A stretch of DNA of 64,000 nt from Cardiocondyla obscurior (lineage: Eukaryota; Arthropoda; Insecta; Hymenoptera; Formicidae), in NCBI RefSeq assembly GCF_019399895.1, contig NC_091874.1:5458501-5522500 (forward strand). Direction: 5' to 3'. Shown here piece after piece: positions 1 to 12,662 of this stretch (position 1 is its first letter; each line of letters begins with the position of its first letter). The notes beneath the pieces were generated by a model that was not told where the DNA came from, ran no database searches, and was given only the letters and a program-made list of their open reading frames with translations. Both the position numbers and the translations under genes were made by a program.

Positions 1-3000
1 CACGCTGCGCGTTCTATCGCGATTTTCTTAACAAAATCATTTTTTATAGCATACGTATACTATGTATTTATATTAAGCGGTTAAAACAAAAATTATATAA
101 AAAATACTTTCCAATAATAAAATAATGTAGAATCGTACGCGGTTAAATTCCTGGCACAAAACTCGACACGTTCAACTCGTCGCGTAAATATATTGGAGAA
201 ACAGAAAGCGGTATGAAAATTACAAAAAACTTCGAGAGGCCTGAAAGTGCCGAGAGAATATTACGTACAGTTTCCACCAGAGACTTTTAAATAAACGATA
301 TATTTCCTTCTTAACCCAAAGCTCTTTTTGCGCGTCTCTAGTAAAATAATTCTTTCCGGCGTAGTCTTATCACTTAAGCGCATTTTCGAAAGGGAATTCT
401 TAAAGTAACATAAATATAAATAAATATAAATGTTAATATTTTGAGAACGTTAGGATATCTCAAATTTCTTGTTAATATTTCTCGTTAAATTAGTAGCGTT
501 ATTTTTATATTATTAAAATTATTAAAAATTTTCTTTTTGCATGGAAATAGTACGTGAGAAGTCTTTCTGTTTCATTTCTAACAGTCGACACACATTGGAA
601 AGAAATTGGATTAAACAACGATCGATATGCGTAGTGCAGCTTTCCGATCAACATGCCTCTTAATTATTGCGGTTTAATGCATTTAGAGGATCACATTGCT
701 CGCGGAGCGTTTGAATAGCGCACGTCAAATTCACGTCGGCTACAGCTCGGTGCTTCACGTTCGATATCCGTTCATTAACGTGGTACGTGAAACACATTTG
801 AGTTTCTTTCGACGAGTATAATTGCGGTACGTTTGGAAGTAATATAATTATATGTTCTGAAACGTATGCACGGGTAAAGGTATCTACCTAATTGCTATAA
901 AATACTGGATAAAGTATTATTTGCCATTCATCGGCAATTGCAAATAACGAAATGAAACGTACAAAAGATCCATTACCGCAATACGTTTGACCGACAATTG
1001 AATTCGAGTATAACCTCCGCTACGTTCTGTGATTTCAAATTTAATAACCGCATCTTGTCAAATTGGTGTACCAAAGAAATTTCTGTTATGAGGAAAGAAT
1101 TATGTTTTACGTAAATTCGCGTTGTCATGCCGAAAACGTTTTACGCGTTTTCTGAATATTCAGCAATCTTAAATATTCAACGATGGAAAACAGAGCATTA
1201 TTCATCTCTTGGTGCCGGCCGTCCGAAGCATACATCTATTTTTGCCACTCTAATACCATTCCAAATCGGTCAGCTTGATTTACAACACGAGAAATGAAGA
1301 AATTATTCTCGAAAGCTCGAGCATTTTGCTATCTTTGTTCCTTGTCATATTGACAATTTTATAACACTTGCCGTTTGTCTGACTTCCGGCCGTCAATTAA
1401 TCTCGGACCTCGCATTACCGTGCTAGAACTTGATATTCCGACGCGTGATATACAATTCTACTCAATCCAATTAATATTTTATATTCAAAAACAATATAAA
1501 TTAAAAAAAAATTTCAAACGATTTATTTTTTTGCGAGCTAACTGAATTCAATACGATACGATCGTACAACATGAGAATTAATTCGAAATAATCGGTTAGC
1601 AAATACTTTTGCGTCTGAGTGCGGATACTCGACAGGAATTTTCAATTTACGGTCAACATGGACGGCGCGACGCAATTCTAATATCCACCTGCATGCCGGT
1701 TGCTCGAATCAATTAACATATCGTGCTTTCGCACTAATGGTAGCACGTAGCGCATTCGTGCGATCGAACGAACACTGCGAGATCGCACTCTGCGCGACCA
1801 TACTTTCCTCGACCGTACTCCGCGCGATCGTACTTTGCGTAATTGTACCGCACGACCGATTGTCATCCCGTAATCAGAAGTTAATTTAATTACACATGAA
1901 GTAATTTGCTAATTTCTTTTTACCCCGTCCACCATTACTAGCTTCAATAAACCATTCCCATCACGTCGTTATATAATTATTATTAGAAATTATTTTGCCA
2001 GTAAAGTGAGTCTAGTGTAACATTATTATTTATGATTAATAGTTGACAGTGCGATATAACTATGTATTTTGATACGTGTTAAGCTATATCGCGATATTAG
2101 ATTAGTTATTATTATGCTAATACTAATAGACTTTAACGCCGCTTCATTATTAATATCGCTAAGAAGCATGAGATTATTATTGTTATCGCTGGTCATTATC
2201 ATTACCATCATCGTTGGTACTCTCGGTACTGTTTCGCGTCAAAATCGGTTATTCACATCGACGAGCGTAATCGCTCCTGTGTCGATCCGGAAATTCGTAC
2301 AAATCGACAGTGCGAATTTTCCGTTTTCCGCAGATACAATTCACGTGACACTAATTTCAGGCGAGTGACTGAATACGCATACATTGGTTACGCACGAATT
2401 AATTAGTCTCTATAATCGCGATAATGCGCGTTGCCAATTAGCCCTGTAATTTCTCGCAAAATTTTCATTCACAAAGTTTCGCGAGCAACGAACACAGGTA
2501 CCTTTTATTGAGAGGTTGAAAGGAAAAAAGAACCCTTATTTATATAAATAAAAAGTAGTATCAAAAAAAAAAAATCTAGCGTTGTTCCTAACAATGTTCT
2601 CAATCATTAAAATAAAAGACTGAATTATACCTTTCACATTAATATTTCTTGATAGCGCCGTGATAATATAGCTGACTTTTCATTACATTTACATCCGCGA
2701 TTCATCAAAACGCGCGAGCCTGAGCTATATTGGTATTACTACATTTGCATATGAATGCAATCCACCTTCCTATCGCAGAAGATAACTCATCCCAGAGTGA
2801 ATATCCATTCAATAACGTCCCTCGATGCAACTATGTTGCGATGATTACCTTGTCGGACACCTTCTCATTGATGTCACGGCGGAATCGGCCAGCATCGTAA
2901 ATGCACATATTTATTGTTTCAACACACGGCGGAATTGATGACCGTAAATAAATTTCCGCCACGTGTCTGTACTGAGAAGCTAAATGCGCGAAGAGAATGA

Positions 3001-3759
3001 GAAAACGATGCAGCGTATAATTACACTGAACGATAAAGTCATTGACCGAAGGTTTTCACGTAAAATAACGCACCCGAAGGTAAAATGATATAATAATGCG
3101 ATAAATTAATATTATTGACCGCAATTTTGACAGTCAACGACTGTAATGCTTGTAACAATATCGACTTCGACGCTTACGATTTTTCTGACAAAAAAATGAA
3201 TAATTGTAGCCAAAGGCCAATAGCAATTATATCGATATTGCAAAAATGTTTGAAAGTATATTTGTCTCCGGCACACATCGTTCGCATTCGATCAGGATTA
3301 AATTTCCGCGCATATACAAACAGACGCGGGCGCGGATGGATTCCACGTGGTATAGCTTGAATTGTAAGCGTCAGGGATTCGTGAAATAGCGGAAAGTCCA
3401 AAATCGCATACTAGCAGTCCATAACTAGGATTACGGCTGCAAGTTCCATCCGCGCGTCTGAACAGCTAGGTCTAATTAGTCGAGGGGCAGCGTTAAATCC
3501 GGAAATTACAATGCGCTGTAGGTGACAGATGCAAAAAGAAGATAGGGGACGTCGTACATTTTCTATCGAGATTCGTGGACCGAGCGCTTGCCAAATAGGA
3601 ACCGTTATCGAAAGCTAAATCAATTTTTGGAGAACGTCATATAATTCTTTTTTAACACATGCACGCAACGCAAATAAAATTGCTGATCATTAATATACGA
3701 TAATATAATTTAGAAATTTATATCAGCTACGATTATTAAAGAAACGCTTTTTGTTGCAG
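1..3759 (+). other. Upstream intron (partial) of the nAChR gene
   Basis: This stretch precedes the first recognisable receptor exon and ends in the acceptor TTGTTGCAG at 3751-3759. I looked for the expected N-terminal exon (mature N-terminus up to the residues before loop D) and found no such coding stretch, so that exon and the signal-peptide exon are inferred to lie upstream of the window. Apart from a degenerate 15-bp tandem repeat at 1772-1861, it holds AT-rich intron with CpG-rich patches. The short open frames here use non-ATG starts or have no recognisable content. Confidence 0.8.
1772..1861. repeat. Degenerate 15-bp minisatellite, about six units
   Basis: Six consecutive 15-base units can be read at 1772-1786, 1787-1801, 1802-1816, 1817-1831, 1832-1846 and 1847-1861. 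The best-conserved unit is ACTCCGCGCGATCGT (1817-1831), and the others differ from it at several positions. A further partial unit may precede it around 1752. Because the period is a multiple of three, the minus strand reads as an Arg/Val/Ser-rich repeat, which is a by-product of the tandem repeat and not evidence of a protein. Confidence 0.7.
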
Positions 3760-3804
3760 AACTTGAAGAACCAGATCATGACGACAAATCTGTGGGTCGA
3801 ACAG
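3760..3804 (+). CDS. nAChRalpha4: nAChR alpha subunit exon, loop D (45 nt)
   Basis: This 45-nt exon encodes NLKNQIMTTNLWVEQ. A 45-nt exon at this place is a conserved part of nicotinic receptor genes, and the residues are the start of the loop D region of the ligand-binding domain (NLW-x-x-Q before the loop D tryptophan in the next exon). It is flanked by acceptor TTGTTGCAG and donor GTGAGC and is phase 0 on both sides. It joins in frame to the next exon at 12434 across an 8.6-kb intron. The subunit is a pentameric ligand-gated cation channel component at cholinergic synapses. Assignment to alpha4 rests on the downstream alternative exons. The start codon is not in this exon or in the window. 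Confidence 0.95.
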
Positions 3805-6800
3805 GTGAGCGATAAATAATTTTCGTTCAAGTGTTATAGTTTAGATTATGTATGCTACGTCTATAATAAATCATACAATATTATTTATCGTGAATTTAAT
3901 ATCGGACGTGAGGTGTTTTAAAATGAATTGGTTCATATTCTTTTTGATTATAACGATACACAATACTTGATAGAAAGGATAGAATCAGAAGTGTAATTTG
4001 TTCAGTGCAATTGGACCGTGACTAACATTAAAACACCAGGAAGAGAAAATTAACGAGGTAACCGAGATGTTCGCGTTTAGGAAACAACGGCTATTTCGCT
4101 GCTCTGCGTTACACGAACGACAAATTACTTGTATTATACTTTATATGTATGCGTATCTACCTATGTGTCGGCGTGACGCTGTGGCCTTTTACTATAAAAT
4201 ACCGGGAAAGCAGCAAGCGGGATAAAGTAGGAGAAATTAGACAACGGGGTGGCGCACCATCGCGCATAATTGAAGAATAATTAAGGCGTCGATTAGCGCA
4301 ACGGCGTGTTTCTTCAGCAAAGCGACACACAAAGCCTCCGGAACACCGTCGTTAACGGAGTTTAGAAATGTCTAGATGTTAATACGGTTTTCAGGAAAAC
4401 GCTAATTACCTTCACAAGAATTTTTTTTTTCTTTTTTTTACGTAAGAGTTCCTTCAATTGCTACGTAACATTTTAATATTCCGATCTTTGCTCTTTCGTG
4501 AAATATCGTAAACTAAATAAAATGCCGAAAAACGTTTGGTAAAAAAATTCGAGCAATCTTATTTTTGATTAATACTATTTACTTTAACGAATAACTGTTC
4601 AAAATTATTTTTAACACTTTGCACCGGGCTAAGCAAACCATTTATTTCCAGTGAGATCGTTAACATTTTGACAACTTTACGTATGCGCTCTCTCAATTAC
4701 AACGAAATTCGCTCACGCCGCATGCTGCGGAACAAAACGTGGCTTTGTGTGGCGTTGTATAGTTTCGTAGTTAAATCCGATAAAATCGCGGAGGTGCACA
4801 TATGTCGGTACGTCGAACGTTACTCGTCGCAGCGCGAGAACGATTCGTACGTGGTCCATGCCGCTCGCGAATCCAGGTCCAGTCGGGGATGCAGCCCGTT
4901 TGCAGCGCGAGTTACATTTCTGTCTAAACGCGTGTTGTACGTGTACATGGCAAAGCATTCCCGGCGCGTCTCGCGGAGCGACGTGCCATCCTTCAACGTC
5001 GAAACCACCCTCCACCCTCGGAAAGCGAGGCTGGCCGCACTACACCCTCGCCTGCTGTTAGCGTCGGCGTGCAGCCTTGTCACTCCGCTTAGGATCGTGC
5101 CGAGTTCGTCGTTATGCCGCTCTTTTCATTTTTAATTCTTTAGATAGCTGACAAATCCTTTATCATGAATTACGAACAAAAGGCACAAACAGTGCCTTTT
5201 TCCTCCCAAAGTTTTTGTTCTATATGAACATTAATATCTTTTTTTAAAAAAATATAAAAAAAGAAGATAGAAATTAAAGAAACCTTTTTGGTTAAAAACG
5301 TGACAAGCATTTATTTTAAGTATTTTAATTTATATTTAGATTAAAAGTACCAATCGATCACTAATTGAGAGAAAACTTATTTTTATTTTTATTATAAATT
5401 AAGAACATGATTTTACTGATTTCCAGCAACTTAAAATGTAATTTTTAGATTTAGAATCTGTAGGTTTTACGTGCATACGCAGTTTCTGAATTTTTACTAC
5501 GGGCATTTGTTTGCGAAGACTCGTAATAAAAAGTTTATTTCTTCTTTTATCTTTCCTACCGTTCATTCTCTTTCACGTCTATTTCATTGTTTATTCGTAA
5601 AGATAAAGCTTCATATAAAAGTTTGACATGTAAAGGACTCAACAATCGAAACGTAGAAAAATATGATTATCTTGATAAATCTCGTAGAACAAAAATATAA
5701 GACGCGCAAAAGTAATTGCATTTTTCATATATGTATGTAAAATATTCATTTTTACTTATACCATATTACCATTTTATTCTTTTATGATTTCTAAACTTCG
5801 GAAGAAGTAACATGTTGAAATATCGAGAGATTGGTCACATAACATTTTCCGATATGATCCACGAAGTTTCTTACATAATGCGGGAAGGCATGGCGGTACC
5901 TGTGCGAGTTACTCCGAAACGTCGAAATATCTGAGGGAGCTTTTCTCGTACATTTAAGTTGCCAGTTTAATTTCGCCGTAAAATCGACCTCGTACATATC
6001 GACGGAATCCGCAGGCGAAATTACTTCTCCTTGCCTGAGCACGAAAACGAATTAAACTACGCAGCGAGATATGTCGCCAGTTGGTCTGCGAACTTACTTA
6101 ACTGTGCAAGTAATGGAACCGCAATTAAAAAAAAAAAATTAAAAAATACAAAATAAAAAAATAACAAAAAGGAAAAGACAAGATATCGCTAAACTGTCGA
6201 TGCGGAAATATATCGCGCTCTTAACGAGGTGGCGTAGTGGAAGAACTAAATAATTAATCTGTCTTAATAAAAGTATAAAATTGTAGATAAATTGCGCACG
6301 AGCACGTTGACGTGGGATATTTGTATTGTAATTTTAGGATGCGACAGATTCGCGTCAGTATTCCCGTAACTAATTGACTAACGTTAACTTTTAATTAATT
6401 TTACTTTTTTTTTAACTTAATTCCAATAACATCTACATTATTTATGAGTGGCTATTTTATTTAACTCTCTTTCAATGCATTGTAAATTTGAGCTTTACGT
6501 TTAATATTTTGTGAAAGAAAAATGATATTCGAGCGCCTTTCGTTGGATTTCCTATTCAAGTAGTGGAACCGATATCTCGAATGAGAGAGAAGGCTTATCC
6601 TATAACAGAATCTCTCTCTTTTTTTTTTTTTTTTTTCGAATGGCTTAACCGGACGGCAGCCAATATGTCGAAAATAAATTGATAGCGACGGCACAACGTC
6701 GACAATCCTGTTATCTACAAATACTTTATCTGCCTTCTCGTTCAAACTTATTTGTATTTTTTTACGCTCGCGTATATAATAATTAATCTAGCTTAATTCA

Positions 6801-9800
6801 CAAAAAAAAGTCCATAAATCATAATTGTTAAGTTTCTTTCTAAGTAAAAGTATAGCGAACAGTATTCATATTTATAATTACGCGCTAACTTCTTTTCGTT
6901 GCTTTAAACAATGTTTTCCATTTATTCCTTTTGTTCCCTTTATACAATTTTTTGATTGTTTAACTTTAAATTTCGCAGTTTTTCTTTTCATTTTTAATAT
7001 TTCTTAATCACGTGCCATTTATTACGTATTCTTCTTTGTCGTTTCTTCACGATTCATATTCGTTTTAAATTTGTTACTTTTTATTAATTTTGAGCTTTGC
7101 GCTTCTTCATTATTTTACATTTGTGGCCATTACATTTCTCTTTGCTACCGCCTCGATTTCTCTTCTTTCGCTCTCTATCTATCGCTCACAATTCCCATTC
7201 TTTTTCTCTCCGCGTCTCTTTTTCCGCTCCATTATTTTCTTCTCGCTCTCATCACTGTCTGTACCTTCGCTTTTCCTCCATTTTTTTTTTTCTTGCACTT
7301 TGAGGTCGTTTGCTCTCATCGGTCTGGCTTTCGATTCTCCGTGTCGATACCGAGTAACAAAGTTAGCAGGCCGACGACGCATGTTACGCTCCAGGTGACT
7401 GATAATCTTTTATCCCACCCGCTTACCAGCCCAACGTCGTAGTACAAATAAATCGGGTTGCCAAACGAAACAGCGCAGACTTGCATTTCGACATCCCCGT
7501 TACCGTAGAAAGCTCGCGTTCGCCGGAAATGTACGCTGTCTAGAACGTACACGCGACACATATACCGACCGCTTACAATAAATCAGATTTTTCAGGTGGT
7601 TACAAGATTTCCCCGACGCGCCGAGTAAATTACCTCGTGACGTTGAGCAAACGTCGTTGCGCGTTTTGTAAATCTTTTTGTGGTGCGGTTTCCGCGTCTC
7701 GCAACGAGATTCATCTATTCGCATTGATTTATTGATTTAAATCTGCCTAGAAAGAATATTCCAATCGCAAAATGTGTGTTTTTTTTTTTTTTTTTCGTAT
7801 TTCAATTCGGATAAAATATCGAGCGATGACGTTGCAATGTCGCGGTGGTATCTTTAGTAACTGCATCATTTGCGCCTGCAAATTTACTCTTGCGACTTTC
7901 GATACACGTGTATCGATAATGTCGGCGAGAAGATACCAAAGTTACCCTTCGCATTTTCCTAGCGGAAAGCACTGCCTTCATCATGTTCCGCGCGGACGAG
8001 AACTTTTGCGCCCGATCGGCGTATCAACGTTGCACCGTGAACCAAAACGGTTATCGCCACCTTCTATGAAGTCGATTTTTACGACGGCACGTTTCGAAGC
8101 ATCGACTTTTAGCACGCCGTCTACCGGGGCGTTAAATAAAACAAGACCTGTCGTCGAATCGCAGGGGAGAACTGGTCCAGTTAGCCACGCGAAAGCTCGA
8201 GCGAGCTCTTCTGTTTAAACTTTATGTAGTTATGAGCTCCACCGGGATGCGTAAATATAACTTTTTCTCGGTCTTTTGCGCCGCTAGTTAGAGAGTTGAG
8301 AAACTTTTGGGAAACGAAAAGTCTTGAAATCGGTCATTCATCTCACGAAGCAAAGTACTTTTATTTTTAGATATTGACCGCTCGCGAATGCATCGCGAAT
8401 TATTAGCAGGGCGCCCAGCTTTCCCAGCGTCCGTCTGGGATTTATTTTTTCCCTAATCAGCACGACGCAATCGCTGAAAGCGCCGTCGCTTATCAGGATC
8501 GCTTTTTAACTCCACGAGAGGAAACTTTACAACTCTCGATGACTCGCGCTCTTTTCCCGAGATCACCGATTCAATCCGTGAACGTTAATTGCCGCGTCGT
8601 AGCTCGAAATTCTCGGTGAAGCTTCATCTTCAAAACGAGAGATTGGTTTCGCGTAACTTTTCAGGCGGATGCCACCAGAATCGGGGCAAGAGGAGAAAGG
8701 ATTGGGAGAGAGGAGAAGGGTGGAAAGCTGCATCGTCGCAGAGGGAGAAGCTGCATCGAGAGAGGTGTTATCGACTCCGCTCCCGAAAACAACTCCGACA
8801 TTCCACCCTCTCCTGTTAGTTTCCCCTCTCATCTCACGGCAGAGTATGCCGAAAAACACATAAATCTAAACTTCATTTACGTTCGCCGACAGAAAAATGC
8901 AGCTTGCATATAAACATTTGTTTGTACGCCCGCTCCCGAATTTATTTTTGCTGATTGCAGCTACTCATAATCGCCGGAACAATTTTCGAATTTGTGTTGC
9001 AGCATTTTTCCAAGATTTCGAAGGCGGCTCGCGTTAAACTGGACCAGGTCAAATTGTCCGCGTTAAAATATTTTCATTTCATGTTACATTAATGTAAAGA
9101 GACAATTTACGTAATTGAAAAGTGAACGATAATGAACAATATTTAAATTTTATTTTAATGGCCTACAAATACTAAAGTTTTGGGTTACCCAAAATTGTTA
9201 ATTAAAATCTGATTAAAAATTAATTTTATTACTGTGTTTAATATTGATTTAAAAATGCAAAAATGTGTTTTAATTTTTGTTAGAACGTTGAACTATCCTC
9301 AGATCTTTCAATACTCTGATTGAATTCTGTCTGAAAGAAATTCTCATTGGGTCCCGCACCATTTGCAAACTCTCGTCGCGATAATTGGCCGCTAATTAAC
9401 GATCGCGGGGCAATCGAATTTTCACCAAGTTTCATCTCTCACTAGAGAAGATAGTTAACTCTCTCCACGAAGAAAATTATTCTTAACATGTTCTGCAAGG
9501 AACTCGAGTCATATTTTGATTGAATTTTTCATCAAGCTGTTAAGTTTTCTTTTCGTTAAAAACTTGGTGTCAATGTTAAAAAAAAAAAAAAAGACGAAAT
9601 ATACATAAATCGTAATAAAATTTTGTAACGTAAAAATGTTCATCGTTAAAACGTGTAAATGCGTGTTATTTAATATCGCGTAGCTTTCAATCAATTTAAA
9701 TGTGTTTATAATAAATGAAATATACACTAAAAAGTATTAGTTTAGTTATTAAAAAATGTTAAAAAAAATAATAAATAGAGTGCGCAAAGCAATAATAATT

Positions 9801-12433
9801 TAACTATGTTTTTGGATGTAACGTAGTTTAGGCGTCACACAAATATTTCCATTGCATTGCTCGCCTGCATTTTCCAACTGCGTGACATAGCGATCCCGTC
9901 CGCTGGAATTTTAGGAAGCACATTTAGCTTCGGACGCGTCTGACGCAGTCGCCGAGTTTCGCCCATTTTCCCACATAAAAATGCTAATATTTATACACAC
10001 GGGCCGCCGTGAAACTAGACATACTTTTTGCCACGACGCTGTCCAAATACGTAATTTACGACTGGCTCGTGACAACGGCGACATAAATGGTAAAATCTGC
10101 ATGGATTTAGCTTAAGCGTTAATACGCGGTGCGACGCCCGCGCAGTATCATATTTTTTCGGACAGAAAGTTATTTGATTAATGCAAATGTCGTAGAGGTA
10201 GCAAATAAAATTTTTAACAAAATTAAATTTTAATATTTTCAACGAATTAGTTAATTTTCTTTCGCTCTCCGTTTTTTTTTCCGCTTAAAGAAATTCTCAA
10301 ATTGAAAGAAGCGGAATTACGGGTAAAATCATAATTCGATATCTACTGACCATTAAAATAGGGCCACGATACGTGCTCCGTACGCTTCATATGTATATTT
10401 CGACGCTACAAAAATTTCAAGACGGTTCGGTTCTTTCTCTTTCTTGTTATCGAGAGATATCGTTCGCTCGAGGTACTGTGGAGATGGATTCATGCACATT
10501 CTTTTCCGCCATCCCGTTGTCCTCTCAACCTTTGAGATATCCTCTCGAAGGCTACTTGCTTCCCTCGAGCGAAATCCGTGAAATCTCGCGCAATCCCAAT
10601 GCACAATTTTCTGCTTCGATATTTTCCGGCATACAGAGCACGTATGTTTCCTCTGGTTGCTCTCCTTGTAATATGCGCGCATGTACCGGCAAGTGTACGC
10701 CTATGTATATACGTGGAAGCGTGTCCGGGCGCAATCGAGCGACTGGGAAACGTCGAGGAACGAAAGGACGAATGAGTGAGGGAAAATTGTAGACTCAATG
10801 GGGTTGATGACCCTTGCTCGGCAAAGCTACCGTCAGCTCTTTCACGATCGGAATAGTTTTTGCCGACTGAATAATTTAAGAACTTAATTTCTTTTTTACT
10901 TCAAACGATTTATAATTCGCGACAAAAGCCCGTGTACAATTTCATTGTGAAGGAAAGTCTTTTAATTGTTAAGATGTACGTACGTTCCGAGACGTATGTC
11001 CGACCGTACTTCATTTTACCGCTTGATGCTTAATAGCGACAGGGATCATTATCGCGCGACACACCTCTTTTACTATTTAATTAGTAAAACGCGGTTAAAC
11101 ATCGCGTACAATCGATCATTCCGGCGTAATGCTCAGCGTAGGTGCAACGCGATGCGTGAAAATATGAATATTTACTTAACAAGGCCAGATGCTGGTTCAT
11201 AAATCAACGTACTTCATAATCTATACGTACCCTCCAAACGCATAAGCCGTATAACGAGCCGTTGCGTCGCGCGCCGCGTATTAAATATATTAATAGCGGC
11301 ATTAACGCAGGGCGTGAAAATAATTTATGATGCCGCCGAGTGTCAAACTCTGCAAAGCGCGCCAAATTTTTAACCGAAAAGACGTATGACGTAAAGCGCT
11401 TCGGACATAAATATGACGTACCACGCGGTGCTTTGTCACGGTATCATTTTATTTTTAATATAAAAATATTTCATATCTGTTGCTTAAAAATTGCATTTTT
11501 TACTATTAAATTTCTCATACGTGAAGTTTATATTGTTATTTTTAGAAAGAAAGATTATTTAAAAAAAAATAGAACTTTTTTTATAATTCCATATGACATT
11601 TATAAAATATATTCCTTTTCTTAATTACTTAAAAAATGTTAGTTAATTATTTTTAATTGAAATTTTGGCGAAAAGCACGTATTTGTGGAAACAGATATTT
11701 GAACTAATAAATTTCCCTGTAATTTTGAAATCTGCGGACATCAATGATCGAGCACCGAGTTTATCGAAATAATTGATCTATAGGTGGACTACTAATTAGT
11801 AACTATGATGCTTGAACTGTGGTTTACATTAACGACGGTACAACAGCACGTAGCCGCGAAGCCTGAGGATGTATACGTGCACGCATAACGTCGAACCGCT
11901 GAGTGCTTCGAGAATCTATGTGAATGTTTCGCGTAATTAGGGTGGCTGTCGTACGTACACATGTACCTCAATATGTCGTGACTAATAGACATGTAAATAG
12001 CCACAACCCTCAGCTATTTCCTTTCTATCTTACGCAAAGCAACAGATAAATGTCCTATTATAGTACGTAATAGCTTGGTTTCACGTCAAATAATTATGAA
12101 TAAATTATGTAATAATTACAGTTTATTTTTAGAATGATTTATCGAGTGTGAGACTTTTCGATCGAATAACGATCGATTTCTCTGATTAAATATAAACTGT
12201 TCTAGTTTTTGTTTTTTAATATATCCGGTAATGAATAATTTGTGTAAATTAGTAAGCAAATTTCTTCATACTTAACATTTGTTACAGTTTTTAATTTACA
12301 ATTTTATACGTTTTTTTAATTAAATTCTGAGTTAAAACGCAATTCTGTATTAATTGTGGCATTTTACGCGATCTAATAACATGCAAGAACGCAACAATAA
12401 TACGTTTATATTTATTGTGTTGGTTGTTTCAAG
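3805..12433 (+). other. nAChR intron, 8.6 kb
   Basis: The intron runs from donor GTGAGC to an acceptor ending GTTTCAAG. It is AT-rich with several GC/CpG-rich patches (about 4.8-5.1, 7.3-8.2, 8.56-8.83 and 10.4-10.8 kb), in which open frames occur on several strands at once. That pattern is typical of stop-poor GC-rich DNA and does not show coding. The one segment with exon-like borders is on the minus strand at 7427-7539 (see findings). No transposase, RNA gene or second protein gene was recognised. Confidence 0.8.
7427..7539 (-). other. Exon-like antisense segment (speculative)
   Basis: On the minus strand this 113-nt stretch is open in one frame, including residues FGNPIYLYYDVGL at its end. 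It lies between an acceptor-like TACGTTCTAG and a good donor, CTG followed by GTAAGCGG. The residues are not recognised. A single exon-shaped segment of this kind is expected by chance in tens of kilobases, so this is listed only as a candidate. Confidence 0.15.
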
Positions 12434-12543
12434 TCATGGTACGACTACAAACTGCGATGGGAGCCGAAGGAGTATGGTGGAGTTCACATGTTACATGTAC
12501 CGTCTGATCACATATGGCGACCCGACATAGTTCTCTACAACAA
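12434..12543 (+). CDS. nAChRalpha4: nAChR alpha subunit exon, loops D and A (110 nt)
   Basis: This 110-nt exon is the standard size for this position in nicotinic receptor genes. It begins SWYDYKLRWEPKEYGG, with the loop D tryptophan as its second residue, and ends with loop A, WRPDIVLYNN, the last Asn being split by the intron. HVPSDHIWRPDIVLYNN is a hallmark of insect nAChR subunits. The exon starts in phase 0 after CAAG and ends after two bases of a codon at donor GTGAGT. That phase fits both alternative exons downstream, each of which begins with the C that completes Asn. Trp in loop D and Tyr in loop A line the acetylcholine and neonicotinoid pocket (family knowledge). Confidence 0.97.
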
Positions 12544-12633
12544 GTGAGTTCATCAGCTACGTCTTGTTTCCGATTTTGATTATTATGGATACACATTGAT
12601 CTGATATATATCGTAGTGGCACAGCATGCTGCC

Positions 12634-12662
12634 GGGAGAGAAAGAGAGAGAGAGAAAGAGAC
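12634..12662. repeat. GA-rich microsatellite
   Basis: A short run of GAGA/GAAAGAGA lies about 90 bases after the loop A exon's donor. It is a simple repeat with no further signal. Confidence 0.8.

Noticed and set aside
1678..1866. Arg/Val/Ser-rich small protein on the minus strand
   Set aside because: It is the translation of a 15-bp minisatellite, whose period keeps the frame open automatically.
1..3759. N-terminal and signal-peptide exons of the receptor
   Set aside because: Searched for the expected N-terminal ligand-binding sequence before loop D and found none with splice borders; they are taken to lie upstream.
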